From Adiantum capillus-veneris (taxonomy: Eukaryota; Streptophyta; Polypodiopsida; Polypodiales; Pteridaceae), in assembly GCA_014529385.2 (NCBI GenBank), contig CM043960.1:28983396-29047395 (forward strand): a stretch of DNA of 64,000 nucleotides, in the 5' to 3' direction. Each line of letters opens with the position of its first letter. The stretch's first letter is position 1. This document shows positions 36,829 to 51,376 of the stretch, piece by piece. A model generated the notes under the pieces. It searched no databases and was not told where the DNA came from. It saw only the letters and a list, made by a program, of their open reading frames with translations. Made by a program: the position numbers and the translations under genes.

Positions 36829-37747
36829 TCTGGTATATGATGTGATGTTGTAGCAATATCTATATTGAATATATTGGAAGGGTTGAATATCTTTAATAAT
36901 ATGAGGTCATTATAGTATATGACATCTTTATTATGTGTACATAATATAGTTGTGTCTTTATCTATATATTGTTCTAAATCTTTCTCCTGTATAAATGTAT
37001 CTTTTAAGTATTTATCTAATTGTGATTTAGATGGTTTACTTTGTCTGATTATATTTAAGAATTCAATGAAGTCTGGATCTGAACAATGACGTATTGAGGT
37101 ATATAATGTGTGGTGTATAGCTAATTTCCAAAATGTAGAATTTATTATTACACATTTTTGGCATATCAAGTCTTTATTTTTACAATTACATATTGCAGGC
37201 AATTGCGCTATATCTCCAAATAGAAGTAGTTTTTTAGTGTTAAATATTTCTAGCATAGATAAATTACAAGCTTCTGAAATTTGGAGTATAATTGTATGTA
37301 ATATTTGTGATATCATCATTGAGAATTCATCAATTATAATTGCATCAGAAGATCTTATTTTAATTGAACGGATATCATTTGGTTCTACATTAGAACGAAA
37401 TAATTGATTTTTATTAGGTAAACAAAAAAAATAATGTGAAGTACGTGCTAATCGACTAAGTCTTGTAGCTGCTACTCCTGTGGTTGCTGTAAGGAGGACT
37501 CCTATGTACATTTAAATGTGATAGATCCAGGTGTTCCATTTATTATATGTAACCCACCCGATTTTTTGAAAATTTTATTGTATATTAGTTCTTGCTCTTT
37601 AGTCAAAGTTGTATTTTCTATGTGTTTAAGCTCTTGTAGATGTATTATTGGATCATATTGATTTTCTCCTACAATTTTAATATTGGTCTGTTTTTCTATA
37701 AAATCATTTGATATTAAATGTTCTTCTAAATTATGTATGGGATGCAT
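36829..37747 (-). pseudogene. Helitron-1 PIF1-type helicase, N-terminal part
   Basis: The frame at 37502-37747 ends with a decayed Walker A ('INGTPGSITFKCT', where GTPGSGKT is expected). The frame at 37511 downward has motif II 'DAIIIDEFSMM' and motif III 'LLLFGDIAQLPAIC', which identify a PIF1 family helicase. Reading continues to 'TTSHHIPDI', where the 9.5-kb insert begins. A frameshift separates the two frames. Helitron helicases unwind donor DNA during rolling-circle transposition. Confidence 0.88.
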
Positions 37748-38189
37748 TTGAAGTATTTGATTTGTAATTTGTTGTCTAGATTCATCAATTAATAGATGTA
37801 ATTGAGAATAATTTCCAACTAGATTCTCTATGTCTTCTTCATTCTTTATTATTTGTCGTATTTGACATTCTAAAAAGTAAGATTTTTTTGTGTTGTTAAT
37901 TGAGATTAATTCTTTTTCATTACGAAAATGTATATGTTTTAATACAATAGTTTTAAAAAACCCTCCATTTGATGTGGACAGGGTGAAAATCGGTAAATCT
38001 TACTAATTGTTTATACTCTTCTATTTCATTTCCAAATAAATCATGCATTTTAGATATTTTCTTTGTTGTATGCTTGAGTATTTTGTTAATTCTATAGTGA
38101 CTAAAGTATGAATAAAATGTTAAGCTTTCCAATTCTAATGGTCTTGCTGTATATAGATCAATTGGATGTAGTATAGAGGTTAAAAAAAT
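37748..38189 (-). other. decayed Helitron-1 segment between Rep and helicase
   Basis: AT-rich, with no frame longer than 60 codons. It corresponds in position to the Rep-helicase linker of a Helitron transposase. Confidence 0.5.
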
Positions 38190-40376
38190 TTATATATATT
38201 TTTGTCTTTTTTTAGGAGGTGAACAATCTATATAAGTTACCTTTTCTGATTTTTTTATGATGGGTATCTCTAAACACATCATGGCTGCTTCGGTTGCTGA
38301 TATTGGTTTTGTTAATACATAAGAAGATATTAGTTTGAGTTTTGTATCATCAATATTATTTAGTCCTAATGTTTTCGCTGTTTCTAAATCGATATCTATT
38401 TTTCTTATAGGTTCTGATTTCAATGCATATTTTAGTAAGTAATATGATAAACTGTATTGATTACTTTTTGAATATTCATATGAGCTTGCCATAACAATAA
38501 TACTCCTGCATGATAAGAGACCACATTTCTATGTTCTAATGTTGGTCTATAATAAGCCATCGTTAAGTTTGTTCATGAATAATTGGCTTAGGATTACTTT
38601 GAATATCGTATGGAAATCCATATTTACATTTAATTTTTTTATTTTGTAATTCTATTTTACAAGATTCTCTATAATTATGTATTTGTTTTTTGATAACTAA
38701 GTTATGCAATTTATATTCAATTGACGTTGGATCAAATTTATTTATTGTATGTAAATAAGGTATATGGCTATCTATCTCTAAAGATATTCGATCGATATCA
38801 TTTGAATCTACCCATAGCATTATATGTGCATGTGGTGAACCTCTATTTTGTATCTCATATCGTATTAGATAGTGGTTGATGGTACCTAATAATCCATTAG
38901 GAATAAATATGTATTTGTTTAAAAATGTATGTAATCGTTTGTGAAAAATCATTATGCACTCGGCTGGACAATCTGTCCAATTGAGTTTTAAGTCTATCTT
39001 TTGGACAATTTTTTCTAAATCTTCTATTTCTACCCATCTACTAGAGGATACTTCGTCACAAGTTAGGGTTAAGAAAAAGTTAGGTAAACCAAATGACTCT
39101 ACCATGCATAATAAATCTTTTAAATTCTTACGATACCATGATGGAGAGCCTGGAATTGAATAAGAGATATTGTGTTTTATGATATAACGTATGGTATCTA
39201 GATCAGATGCATGTGGATTTTTAAGTTTGAATTTATCTATATCTGATTGTAGCATTGTTAAATTTGTTGAATTGCTATTATCAAAGCTTGACGTAATTGG
39301 TACATCATTAATAAGTATGGCTTGTATAAAGTGAATATTGAGAAGAATGAGGCTATTCTCATTTTTAGATATGTATGAAATTTTAAAGCTCCATCATGAG
39401 CTCCATATCCTAATGGAAATAGAAATGGAAATAGGGCTTTCTCTATTGTAATATCTTCTAAATTAGATACTCCATCTAAACTTGCATATAAGTTAATGAT
39501 TTTTTTGTTATTTAATCTTTCATACATAACCCCACCATGAGATAACTTACCTATTTTGTATTGTGATTTTAGTTGTGTATTGTTTACTTTATCTAAGATA
39601 CCTAAATAATTTGTATTGTGTGCTACTATCATTAAGTCATAAGGAGAAGATGATGCATGTTTGTTTAGAAAAGTAGTAATTGCTTTAGAAGGAATTATAG
39701 GGATTGCTAAAGTTTTTTGTGGTTGTTCATATATAGTATAGATTTTTTTTATTAATGGATTATTTTTTACTAAAAAGTGCAATAGTGTGTTTATGTCATG
39801 TGAGTTTTTTGTTAGAATATTTAATAAATCATTACTATTTTGATATGAAAATAGAGGATTATCTAATAATGATCTTTGTTCTATATTACCTATGGCTATA
39901 GATGTTATCTTTTTACTGATATTTAAAGAGATATCTAAAGTAGATAGCATTTGTACTTCATGTACATTCATTGTTAGTATTTTTTTTATATAAGTCGGGT
40001 GATAAGTTACCCAATATTTTCCTCTAATGTTGTTTTGAAAACATTTGGAACAGTTATAAATTTCTATATTGTCTTGTTTGTTATTTTGAAATGATGTTAG
40101 ATATGGATTAGATCATTCATATCCTCGTAAATAGGTATTTGTTTTTTCTATATATTTTATGTTTTGTTTTTCATACTTAAAAAATAAGTTTCCACAATTG
40201 GAACAATATTTATATGATTTGATCGAATTAGAACAAATATTTACCCATGAATCAAAATCTAAATTAAAAATGTCAAAAGTTGGAAGTAAGTTTGTTTTTC
40301 TACGTAAATGTCTTATAATCTTGGTATGCTTTGCTTTTTGTTTTAGTTTGGATGCTTTGTTTGTTTTCATCTTCAA
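38190..40376 (-). pseudogene. Helitron-1 Rep (HUH nuclease) with N-terminal zinc motif
   Basis: Successive frames: 40376-40113 with 'YKYCSNCGNLFFKYE'; 39971-39258 ('ALFPFLFPLGYGAHDGALKF', 'RIASFFSIFTLYKPYLLMM'); 39255-38563 with 'FFLTLTCDEVSSSRWVEIE' and the HUH motif 'NRGSPHAHIMLW'; and 38492-38190 with the Rep tyrosine region 'YYLLKYALKSEPI'. This is the Helitron_like_N / Rep order. Stops and shifts between the frames show it is dead. AT content and codon use differ sharply from the inserted transposon. No Helitron 5' TC or 3' CTRR terminus could be fixed. Confidence 0.88.
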
Positions 40377-40699
40377 TTATGTATTGTTTATTATTATTTT
40401 GTATATTTGGTGACCTTAAGATTTCATTATATTTTTATTGATAGGTATATTGTTTGTATTGAGCTTAGACTAATATTCTAATTTGGAAAGAAAATCTTTT
40501 TGATCTTATTGTGGTTATCAAAATACTAATATTAAAATTTGTTTTTTTATAGGTATTTAAAATATTTTTAAATATGACATACCTTGTGTTATAGTCAAAT
40601 GTTAAGTTGCTTTGTAGATGTTGAAGAGCTTCTTGTAAACTAGCAAATGGTAAAACTTAAGAAGTTAGAATATAGAGTTATATATAATTTGATGCTAAT

Positions 40700-41085
40700 T
40701 ACCAAAGGAATGATAAGAGAACAATGCTTGACCAGCTTTAGTAAAGCTTTGATTGACATGTGTGGCATGTGATATACTTTTGGCAGCACACAAGTTCTTG
40801 GTAAGCTTTATGTTTGCAATGCTACCTCTTGGACTCCACTTATATGCAAGGCCAAGGTGAAAGCCTTAGTCTATTTATTTATTTTTAAAGCAAAGGCATG
40901 CATCTCTCCTAATCACTAATCCTGCATTTGGAAGGAATGTGGCACCATACAAGAAATCAACCAAGGAAACAAGAAGTCTACCAAGGCAAAAGATTCAAGA
41001 TTTGATGAAAAACGACATAATACTTGACAAAGCTTTGATTGACATGTATGCCAAATCATACCATAAGCTGATATGTGGTGGATCA
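40700..41085 (+). pseudogene. PPR relic
   Basis: 'KNDIILDKALIDMYAKS' at about 41006 and a weaker 'SKALIDMCGM' at about 40740 match the conserved middle of plant PPR modules. No intact frame. Confidence 0.5.
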
Positions 41086-41464
41086 ACTTCAGAAATTGAC
41101 GCATTGCAGACTCACTGAACTTGGTATAGATTCACTTTATATTTTTCAGTGCATTTCCAGGAATCAGCTTCGCGATCTGATCGGGTACACATCTCGTATC
41201 TGATAAACGACGGATCAGCTCATTCCTCTGTTCCATGATGACAAGCTCTTTCAACTGCAGACAATTGTTCACTTCCATCAAGCTGCTTGTGAGGACACAA
41301 GCACGTTTTAAAAAAATGGGGAGTAGATGGAAGCACGACCAGATGGTATTATAGGTGCTTACCTCTCCAACAAAATAGAGCATGGGGTCCCCAATTATGT
41401 AGAGTGGGCACACTGATGGTGGTAACGTTTGGTAATTCACCTCATAGAGGAAAAATCTCATGGC

Positions 41465-42560
41465 CATCTGTGGCCTGCATTCGAACCAGCCCCTTTTGAT
41501 CCATTAGGAGCAACACCTGTTTTTTTACCTCTTGTTTAGCAAGACCAGAAAACGGTTCTAATCCTTTGGGCTGGATTTTGGTAGATGCAATGACTGTGAG
41601 GTCCTTTGGGATGGGGAATTGATGACCTACGAACTAGATGCGAAGATTGCGGGCTACTTAAGTGAAACTGATGATAAGGAGCGTCAGGTGGAGCCTGCCG
41701 ACTCTCTCCCCTCAGACAATGGGGAATTGCCAGTGTTCGTGAACATGCATGACTCAGAAGCTAACGAAGGGCTGATGCCCAAAACCATCCACATTTCGGG
41801 CGCAGCTTACATTGTTGGACACCACTCGAAGCCACATATGCAGTGTCATCCACTGCCATAATTTTAGTCCAAGCAATCAACCAAACGAAGTCGCTCGATC
41901 GCCATCTCCGCATTTCTGATTTACCCATCAACGCACTACCCTGCTGGCTGCAATAAGCATATAGTTTATTTGCCACTTTGATACCCGGAATCCAGTGGTG
42001 CCATCTTAACCAACACCGTCGAATGAGCAAAAGTGTGTGCATGATCACTCTCCAAGCATACCCATCGTCATCATTGACCCCGCATTTTCCTGTCGTAGCT
42101 CCAATCCAAGCCACTAGCCAAACGAAGCAACTCAAATAAAACGCGGACCGGTGCTCACTGGAGCCCGCCGGCTCGCAATATGGATCGTGCCTTACATTGG
42201 CCAACTTTTCCTCCCATGAATATTTGAGCGACACCTCACCTGGTTCACATGAACAGTCAAAAACACCATTCTTTTCAGTACCTCGCAAATAGTACTCCAC
42301 CTCGCTGATCAGCCCTCTTCAAGGAGGGATAAACCATCGGCCAACCACCTATTTTTCTTGCTGCCTGATATGCCAGGCACGTTATCGAGTACACTCTACC
42401 CGTCTTGCACTCTCTCGTATTCCGCTTCGTTGTGGGGGAATGCAGTGGCCATCTGTGGCTTGCAGTAAAACCAGCCCCTGCTGATCCATAAGGTACACCA
42501 CACGGCTGCTTACCTCTTGCTCATCAAGACCAGAGAACGGATGTAGTTATGCATCAAGCC
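41465..42560 (-). other. unknown duplicated sequence with a minus-strand open frame (41761-42300)
   Basis: The 100-bp block at about 41463-41560 ('ccatctgtgg.ctgca...ctcttg.t.a.caagaccagagaac') is repeated at 42448-42548. Between them a 179-codon minus frame contains 'VFDCSCEPGEVSLKYSW' and two short hydrophobic stretches ('FVWLVAWIGATTG'). I do not recognise a family and give it low weight as a gene. Confidence 0.35.
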
Positions 42561-42719
42561 CCAGCCATTATGCATCAAGCCCCTGCTTTCATCTACCTGA
42601 AAGACCTCGCAAAGCTGCCCACTCGTAGGGCCACCATTGGTCAGTGCCACACTTTGGCTCAGGATTCTCAAAAAAAAAAACTAGTCAACTCGCATGTCTT
42701 TAGCCCTGCTCAATCCCAT

Positions 42720-43060
42720 TGTTAGGGGGCTCCTTATTCATAAAACCAGGCAGCCCCAGTTGCCATACATCTCTGTCACCGTTTCATGCTGCTCCTCATG
42801 AGCATAAGGTGCCAATAGCACAAAATGAGCATCAAAAAGAATATGGGTTCTATCTCCCGGTAGGACCTCCAAATACTGACATCTTCGGACACCCACTCGG
42901 CCCACTCTTTGTCATATCCCTGCATCTCGCCCGGCTCTCTAGCCCGTACCAACTGTCCATGCCATCTCGACCATTGAGGAGGCCGTCCGCCACATCGCAG
43001 GATGCCTCAAGTAAAAGGACATCTAGTCCTCCGAGTGAACCATACTGGCCAGTCAAGACA
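42720..43060. repeat. diverged third copy of part of the segmental duplication
   Basis: Shares with 24180-24480 and 48120-48420, in order, 'catgctgctc...atgagcat', 'actcggcccac', 'ctttgtcatatccctgcatctc', 'accattgaggagg' and 'aaggacatc'. Clearly more diverged than copies 1 and 2 are from each other. Confidence 0.85.
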
Positions 43061-43338
43061 GGCCCGGAAGCTTAAGCTGCCCATAGTTAGGCTTCGCGCA
43101 TCTCCCACCAATTGGTACTTCGTCGAGGGTACCATGACTGAGAACTGAACAAACGTGACATCCTCAGCCTTATAACTGTGCATTTATCGAGTATATATGT
43201 GACCTTGGTGGTCTCTCCTGAGAAGGCCAGAAGCAAAAGGACAAGTACCAGCCAAGTACCCACAGCACCACAAATCAAGGACCCATGAACTACACCGTTT
43301 TTCCAGCAATAGTCTAACCTTTTCAGCCCATGTTCATC

Positions 43339-43760
43339 AGCGTTTATGCTACAGAGTATGGTGTGGCAAGGAAACTCAATGAACCTGATGCAAATGCCAA
43401 ATGTGGTTCCCTATTCAAAGCACAAGAAGTTGTTGATTAACTTTTTGTCCAAAATGTCATCTCTTGGAACACGTTCGTGGAAGGATATTCCTAACATGGC
43501 TATGGCAAGAAAGCTCTTGGATGTTTTAAGCGGGCTCAAAAGGAAGGCCTTATACAAGACCTTGACATGGGTGAGTGAATTCAAGATGAGATGCTAGTCG
43601 GGGGACTGTTGGAGAATGATGTTGTGTTTTCCAATGCATTATTGATATGTATGACAAATATGGTGCCCAATGGGACTTGGGGAAAGGGCCCCATGATTGG
43701 ATTGCAGGTACAATGACAATGCAATACAAAGAGACCAGAATGTATGAGGAAGTGGAAGCA
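43339..43760 (+). pseudogene. PPR relic
   Basis: Blocks 'gtggcaaggaaactcaatgaacc', 'atggctatggcaagaaagctc' and 'gggtgagtgaattcaagatga' parallel the PPR relics at 22.6-24.1 and 46.2-48.1 kb. The frame is broken throughout. Confidence 0.55.
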
Positions 43761-43879
43761 AAAGGGACACTAAGCATGATCAGCCAAAGCAGCGCTAAGC
43801 CAGGCGAATTAGAGCTGCTTCCTGGTTTTTTGAAGCCGGATGTGGGTTCACGTAGTTCATGTCATATAGAACAGCGGAG

Positions 43880-44600
43880 TATGCTACTGATGCAGCCATA
43901 GATGGCCGATGGGTCCCCCCTTGACAATAGGAGCATGCATACATGTAATGGACAATATAGGGTTGAGCAAAGGAGCCCCACCCTCTCTCAGCAAGACTCC
44001 CCTTCCCTCAGCCATCAGCATTTTCAGCCATCGCCAAAAGGACCTTCCTCTTGGCGTTTTCCGAAACCTGCTATCGCCATCCCAAGCCCACCTTGCCCTG
44101 GCGTTTTACCCCATTGGCAGCAGCACCATCAAGAATCACTAACACTAGGATTTGCTTGCAGATCTACAACGTTTTCAGCATGCACTAACGCCAGGAACAC
44201 ATCATTGGATCAGTGTTTTTTATCATCAGTTGCAGCAGAACCTCCGTAGCCGGTAAGGGTTTATTAGCACCTGAAAACCTGTAAATTTCAGCAAGAAAAC
44301 CTCTGCTGTCCCAGCGTTTTTCAGCAAGGAACTTTCTCCCCAAAAACGCAGCCAAAGAGCAAATTACAGCAACGTTTTTCAGCATCCTCTCGACCCGACA
44401 AAAACAGTCTTTTTTCAGCCATGCACCCATCACGAAACAGTCATTTTCAGCCACCAAGAAGTTCACAGATTTCAGCCTAAGTCGTCGTCGTCATCACCGT
44501 AGTCACCATCGGCATAGTCCCATTGCATCATTCCATTGCATACGCATTGTAGATCTTTGTGCAATCAAGTAGACCACTCTCGCCGACGAGAGTGGGGCGT
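43880..44600. other. no gene; 'ttttcagc'-rich sequence
   Basis: The motif 'tttttcagc' and variants recur many times (for example 44320, 44374, 44413). No coherent frame. Similar text at 45140-45190 suggests it belongs to the LTR-type sequences that follow. Confidence 0.4.
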
Positions 44601-44878
44601 TTGGAGGAGGGTTTTACAACCTCTCGGGTGTCGTATCTCTTCTCTCTCCTTCTCTCAGTTTCATTCACTTGCACGTACGGTGTCCACTCACTTTGTGTTG
44701 TGATCATAGCACTCCCCATAAGACGGAAAGCTCTCTCTTTCCCTAAGAACTAAAAGGAACCTTGAGCAATAAAGATCACTAATCTTGAGAAAATACAACA
44801 TTTATTCCGCTGCACCTAACATTGGTATCAGAGCAAGGGGGCCCTTGAGGGTTGGGACCCGACATCCCTGTGTCGTCT

Positions 44879-44883
<5 letters not shown>

Positions 44884-44919
<36 letters not shown>
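44884..44919. repeat. (CT)n microsatellite
   Basis: About 17 units in the left unit of the LTR pair. Confidence 0.9.
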
Positions 44920-44921
<2 letters not shown>

Positions 44922-45179
44922 TCTCTCTTTCTTTCAGTTCAGTTCAGTTCTCTCAAGTGAAGAAGTGTCCCTTGTGTTTGTGTGCGGAGTACTAGATCCA
45001 AGCAAATCCTTATTCTCTTCCGCTGCATCTGACATTGGTATCAGAGCACGGACACAAGGAGGCAGGCACCCAGCAATCAGACAGCACCTCAGCAAGAGCC
45101 CTAGCGTTTCCTCAAGAAGAAGAAGGCCCAGATCAGCCTGGCGTTTTCAGTTTTCAGCAGACAACCCAACGTTTTCAGT

Positions 45180-45720
45180 TTTCAGCCTTGACGCCGTCAT
45201 CGTCGACACCATCGTTGTCGTCGCCATTGTCATCTTCGTCGAAGTCCCTATCTTGATGACGACACCATCGCCATCGTCATCACAAATCCCTATCTTGACG
45301 ACGACACCTTCGTCGTCGCCGTCGCAGTGCCGGACTTGACGACGACACCATTGTCGTCATCGTCACAGTCACCATCGTCGTCGTCGTCGTCGACATAGAC
45401 CAGCAGTACCCGTCGTCGACATCATCTTCTTCGACATAGACCTCGTCGTGGACATCACCGTCTTCAACAAAGAACCGTCATGGACATCACCGTCTTCGAC
45501 ACAGAACCGTCGTCGACTTCACCGTCATCGACACAAAACTGTCGTTGACTTCACCATCTTCGACACAGTACCGTCGTCGACTTCATCGTCGTCGACAAAG
45601 ACCCTTAGTACCTCGTCGTCGACTTCATCGTCTTCGACATAGACCTCGTCGTTGACCTCCCCGTCTTCGACATAGAACCCACAGAACTTGTCGTTGACAT
45701 CATCGTCTTCAATATAGACC
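45180..45720. repeat. (GTC)n-like degenerate trinucleotide region
   Basis: Phrases such as 'cgtcgtcgacatcatc' and 'ccgtcgtcgacttcaccgtc' repeat with a period of three and a longer period near 35. Internal region of the short LTR element. Confidence 0.8.
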
Positions 45721-45866
45721 CCTTCAGTACCTCAGTAGCATCAATACCCTTCAGCATCAGCATCATCGTAGTCGCATTTGTGCAAGAATAAATAAAGTAC
45801 TTGATTTGGCAACAGAGCAAGGGGGCCCTTGAGGATTGGGACCCGACATCCCTATGTCGTCTCTTT

Positions 45867-45870
<4 letters not shown>

Positions 45871-45960
<90 letters not shown>
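45871..45960. repeat. (CT)n microsatellite
   Basis: About 45 units in the right unit of the LTR pair, longer than its partner at 44884. Confidence 0.95.
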
Positions 45961-45963
<3 letters not shown>

Positions 45964-46117
45964 TCTCTCTTTCTTTCAGTTCAATTCAGTTCTCTCAAGT
46001 GAAGTAAAGTGTCACTTGTGTTTGTGTGCGGAGTACTAGATCCAAGCAAATCCTTATTCTCTTCCGCTGCATCTGACATGGGCTCTCCTTAGAGACATAT
46101 ATGCTCCATTAGCACTA

Positions 46118-48060
46118 GAATCTTCACGACAGCTGGCACTGTGCCACATATGCGCAAAAAAGGCCTCTCTTTGGATGCAATCACCTATGTTTGCACATTG
46201 GAGGAATGTGGCCTTATGCTACCTAACATGGTGTGGCAAGTAGGTTCTATGAACTGGATGCAAATGCCAAATGTGGTCCCATTATCAAAGCATTAGAACT
46301 TGTTAATGAGCTGTCTAGTGAAAATCTCGTCTCCTGGATGCGTTCATTGTAGGATATTCCCAACATGGCTATTGCAAGGAAGCACTACAATGTTTTAACC
46401 AAATATGAAGGCAACAACTTTCTTCAAATGCAATCACCTATTCTTCCACCTTGAAGGGGTGTGGCCCTACACAACATCTTCATATGGGTGAGAGAACTCA
46501 TGATGAGATTGCTAGCCAAGAGGTGTCGGAAACACATGTGCCAAATGTGGTGCCCTTGTAGATGAACTTGATGAGCTCTTTGTGCAAAATATTGTGTCTA
46601 GGAATGCAAGATATGCCCAACATGGTTGTGGCAAGAAAGCTCTGTGTTGTTTTCATCGGATGCAAAGGGAGGGGCTCTCTACAGATAGAATCAGCCATGC
46701 TTGCCCTTATGTTGCCCTACAAAGTGTGGCAAGGAATCTTCTCTAACCAGAAAAATTCCAAATATGGTGCCGCTATCAAAGCATGGAAAGTTCTATTGAT
46801 GAGCTTTCTATCCAAAGTTGCGTCTCTTGGAACCCATTCATTGCAGGATATGTACAACACAGGTGTTGCAAAGAACCTCCAGGCTGTTTTCACCGGATAG
46901 GAAGGAAAGTCCTTTCTCCAAATGCAATCACCTATGCTTGCACCTTGAGAGGTATGTGGCCGATTTTCACATGCGTGAGAAAATTCATGATGAGATTTCT
47001 AATCAGGGGTTGTTGTAAAAACATGCTGTGCTTGGCAATGTGTTGGTCTATATGTATGCCAGAAGGGATGTGCAATTACCTATGCTTTCACCTTGAAGGC
47101 GTGTGTCCTTATGCTACTGAGCATGTTGTGGCAAGGAAGCGCTGAGAGGTTTTAAGCCCAACTTGGCTCTAACAAGGAAGCTCTATACTACTTTCACCAG
47201 CTGCGAACAGAAGGTCTCTCTCTAGATGCAATTGGCTATGCTTCCTACTTGAAGGACAAGGCATCTCTCTAGATGTTATCACCGATGGTTGCACCTTGAA
47301 GGCCTAAGGTCGAGATGTATACCAGATGTGGTGCGATTTTACCAAGGGCAGTGTTAGTAGGCGCAGGGTTGTTTCCACCTATGCTTGAACATTGAAGGTG
47401 TGGCTCTCTCATCTGCTTTAGATCATTCACAATGAGAATGGTAGGTAGGGGCAGTTGCGAATACTCATCCTTGGAAATGCATTTGTCACTTTGTATGCCA
47501 CATGTGGTCCCTTTATGAAAGAATGAAAAGTTGTTGGTGAGCTTTTGTTGGCCCAATATGGTTGTTGCAAGGAAGGTCTGTGTCACATATATGCAAAAAA
47601 GGCCTTTCTCTGGATGCAATCACCTATGTTTGCACATTCGAGGAATGTGGCCTTATGTTACCTAACATGGTGTGGCAAGCAGGTTTTAAGAATTGGATGC
47701 AAATGCCAAATGTGGTCCCATTATCAAAGCATTAGAACTTCTTGATGAGCTGTCTAGTGAAAATCCCGTCTCCTGGATGCGTTCATTGTAGCATATTCCC
47801 AACATGGCTATTGCAAGGAAGCACTAGGATGTTTTAACCAGATATGAAGGAAAGTACTTTCTCCAAATTCCATCACCTATGCTTGCCCTTATGTTGCCCT
47901 ACATGATGTGGCAAGGAAACTTCTCGAAACCAGAAAAATTCCAAATTTGGTGCCACTATCAAAGCATGGAAAGTTCTATTGATGAGCTTTATATCCAAAA
48001 TTGCGTCTCTTGGAACACATTAATTGCAAGATGCCTTCAAGGTGAAAGCATAGGTGATTG
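46118..48060 (+). pseudogene. PPR gene relic (copy 2)
   Basis: Same modules as 22579-24090, plus about 340 bp absent there (47412-47750). Recognisable phrases: 'QHGCGKKALCCFHRMQREG' (46618), 'GYVQHRCCKEPPGCFHRIG', 'VLSPNAITYACTLRGM' and 'SWNTLIARCLQ' (48007). All frames are short and shifted. Confidence 0.75.
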
Positions 48061-48428
48061 CATTTGCCACCTCCTTTGGCATCCATATAGACCAAGGCAT
48101 TGCCACCCATTCGCATCGTTAGTCAGATGGGTCCGAGACCCTCATCCTTCCATACCAGCCATCTGGCCACCCTGTTCCATGCTGCTCCCAATGAGCATCA
48201 GTTTCCAGTACCAAAGGACGAGCATAAAAAAGAATCTAGGTTCCATATCCCAGAACCCCCAAGTAATGTCACTTTTGAACACACACTCGGCCCACACTTT
48301 GTCATATCCCTGCATCTCTTTCGGCTCTCTACTCTAGATACCACTTGTCCATGCTATCAGGACCATTGAGGAGGTCGCCCGCTGTATTGGAGGACACCTC
48401 GAGCAAAGGGACATCCATACAAGTGCGT

Positions 48429-49210
48429 TCATGACAGGACCTGCACCCTCTTGCTCAACTGTATCCTAATGACGACCACTCCCGGAGGGTCCACTTTAGA
48501 CCGTCTCGGCTCAGCGACTAAACCATAATAGGACTCAGAATCCCTTCCATTTAGAGTCTCCATAACCACAAGCATGACCTGATCATCGTGCATTTCTTTG
48601 TCGAAGGGACTTGCGCTCGACACGTTTCCATAACACAGACCTAGTTGTCCCGTGATTGAAATTACCAGCATCTGCATACCCTTGTCACCCATCTCTTCGT
48701 CGAAAGGGCTCGCGCCCGCTACTTTTCCATAAAACAGACCTTTGTCACACCTTTCCTAGTTTTGCCTGCGTAATATCCTTGGCTCACCCTTCAATACCAC
48801 AGCTTGCCTTTTGTCAACATGATATGGACAGGTTCAGGTGGTTCTACCTGCGACCCCTGACCGCTGGCCTTCTTTGTCGATACCTATTCTGCTTCCCCTG
48901 CGCTCTCGCGAATAGTCTCCCACAAGGAGGCCGGTACCGCGGATAACCTCAAAACGGCACCCCACGAGACCCCTCCAACAACCTTTCCTGCCCTTGATGC
49001 CCACAAGCCAACAGTCACCTCCTGGCACTCCCCCCCACTTCCTTCATTCGCACAATACTCACTGTGTGAGTCTGGCTCGCTGGTCACCGATTTCCTTAGT
49101 TCTGGTTTTCTAAACACAGCAACATCATGCATAAATCGTTCAAAAGCCTCTCTCCACAAAAGATGAAAATACAGGATGGTAATGAGGACAAAGTACAGGT
49201 GAAAGCACAT
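48429..49210 (-). pseudogene. broken counterpart of the 260-residue hypothetical ORF
   Basis: Frames 49210-48884, 49028-48834 and 48692-48429 together cover the protein at 24483-25265 ('MCFHLYFVLITILYFHL', 'GLCYGNVSSASPFDKEMHDD'), but indels near 48930 and a stop near 48770 interrupt it. Confidence 0.6.
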
Positions 49211-49319
49211 GTATGTAGCCTTCTGATTGAGATCTCACAATACTCATAGCTTAGCACGCTAGTTGATTAAAGGGAAGATAGAACAGATTCTGAGGTTGTT
49301 GCATTTGATTGGAACTAGA

Positions 49320-50780
<1,461 letters not shown>

Positions 50781-51265
50781 CACCAGTGACTGCTATAGTA
50801 CACGGTATCTTCAACATCAGCTTAATCATCTACGGGCGTACCTTGGGAAATCCATTCATTGTAGCCATCAATAGGTGGTTGCGCACTCCAAAGGAGGTGG
50901 TGACTTGTGGTTTGATATGGACACACCTATGCACTCATCGAAGGAGTTCACACAAGATTATGCGAGTTGGTTGGTAAGTATAAGGAAAAGACAACAGGGG
51001 TCTCGTAATCGAGATGATCGACCCTCAAATGCAACTAATCGGAGAGGCGAATGCGTGGATTCCCCCTTGGTAAACACATGTTGGAAGAACAGGGGATGAG
51101 CAAGATAAACCCGAATCAATGGGCCAACAATTTATCACACGAATTGGTAAGTGTCAGCTAGCGGGGACAGCCAGGCAGCAGGTCATGCTGAACTGGAACG
51201 AGACTAGACAGAGGGCCTCTCTCTCCACGAAAGATACAAATACCAAGAAGGTTGTCATGCCTATA

Positions 51266-51276
<11 letters not shown>

Positions 51277-51299
<23 letters not shown>

Positions 51300-51305
51300 A
51301 TGCGT

Positions 51306-51374
<69 letters not shown>
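51277..51374. repeat. compound (TG)n(CG)n(GA)n microsatellite
   Basis: TG tract to about 51298, 'catgcg', CGCG tract to about 51320, then GA to 51374. Potential Z-DNA-forming purine-pyrimidine alternation. Confidence 0.9.

Positions 51375-51376
<2 letters not shown>

Larger units (their letters stand above)
44620..46079 (+). mobile_element. nested short LTR/PBS units (TRIM-like, Met-tRNA primed)
   Basis: Three related LTR ends ('ccgctgcacctaaca' to 44819, 'ccgctgcatctgaca' to 45034, and again to 46079) occur. The first two are followed within three bases by TGGTATCAGAGC (44823 and 45036), the initiator-Met tRNA PBS. A degraded PBS lies near 45807. Sequence 44832-45034 (gcaagggggcccttgag, a CT tract, gtgcggagtactagatccaa) recurs at 45817-46079, so a short non-autonomous element with LTRs of about 200-265 bp and an internal region of about 770 bp is likely. 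No protein domains inside. Confidence 0.65.
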
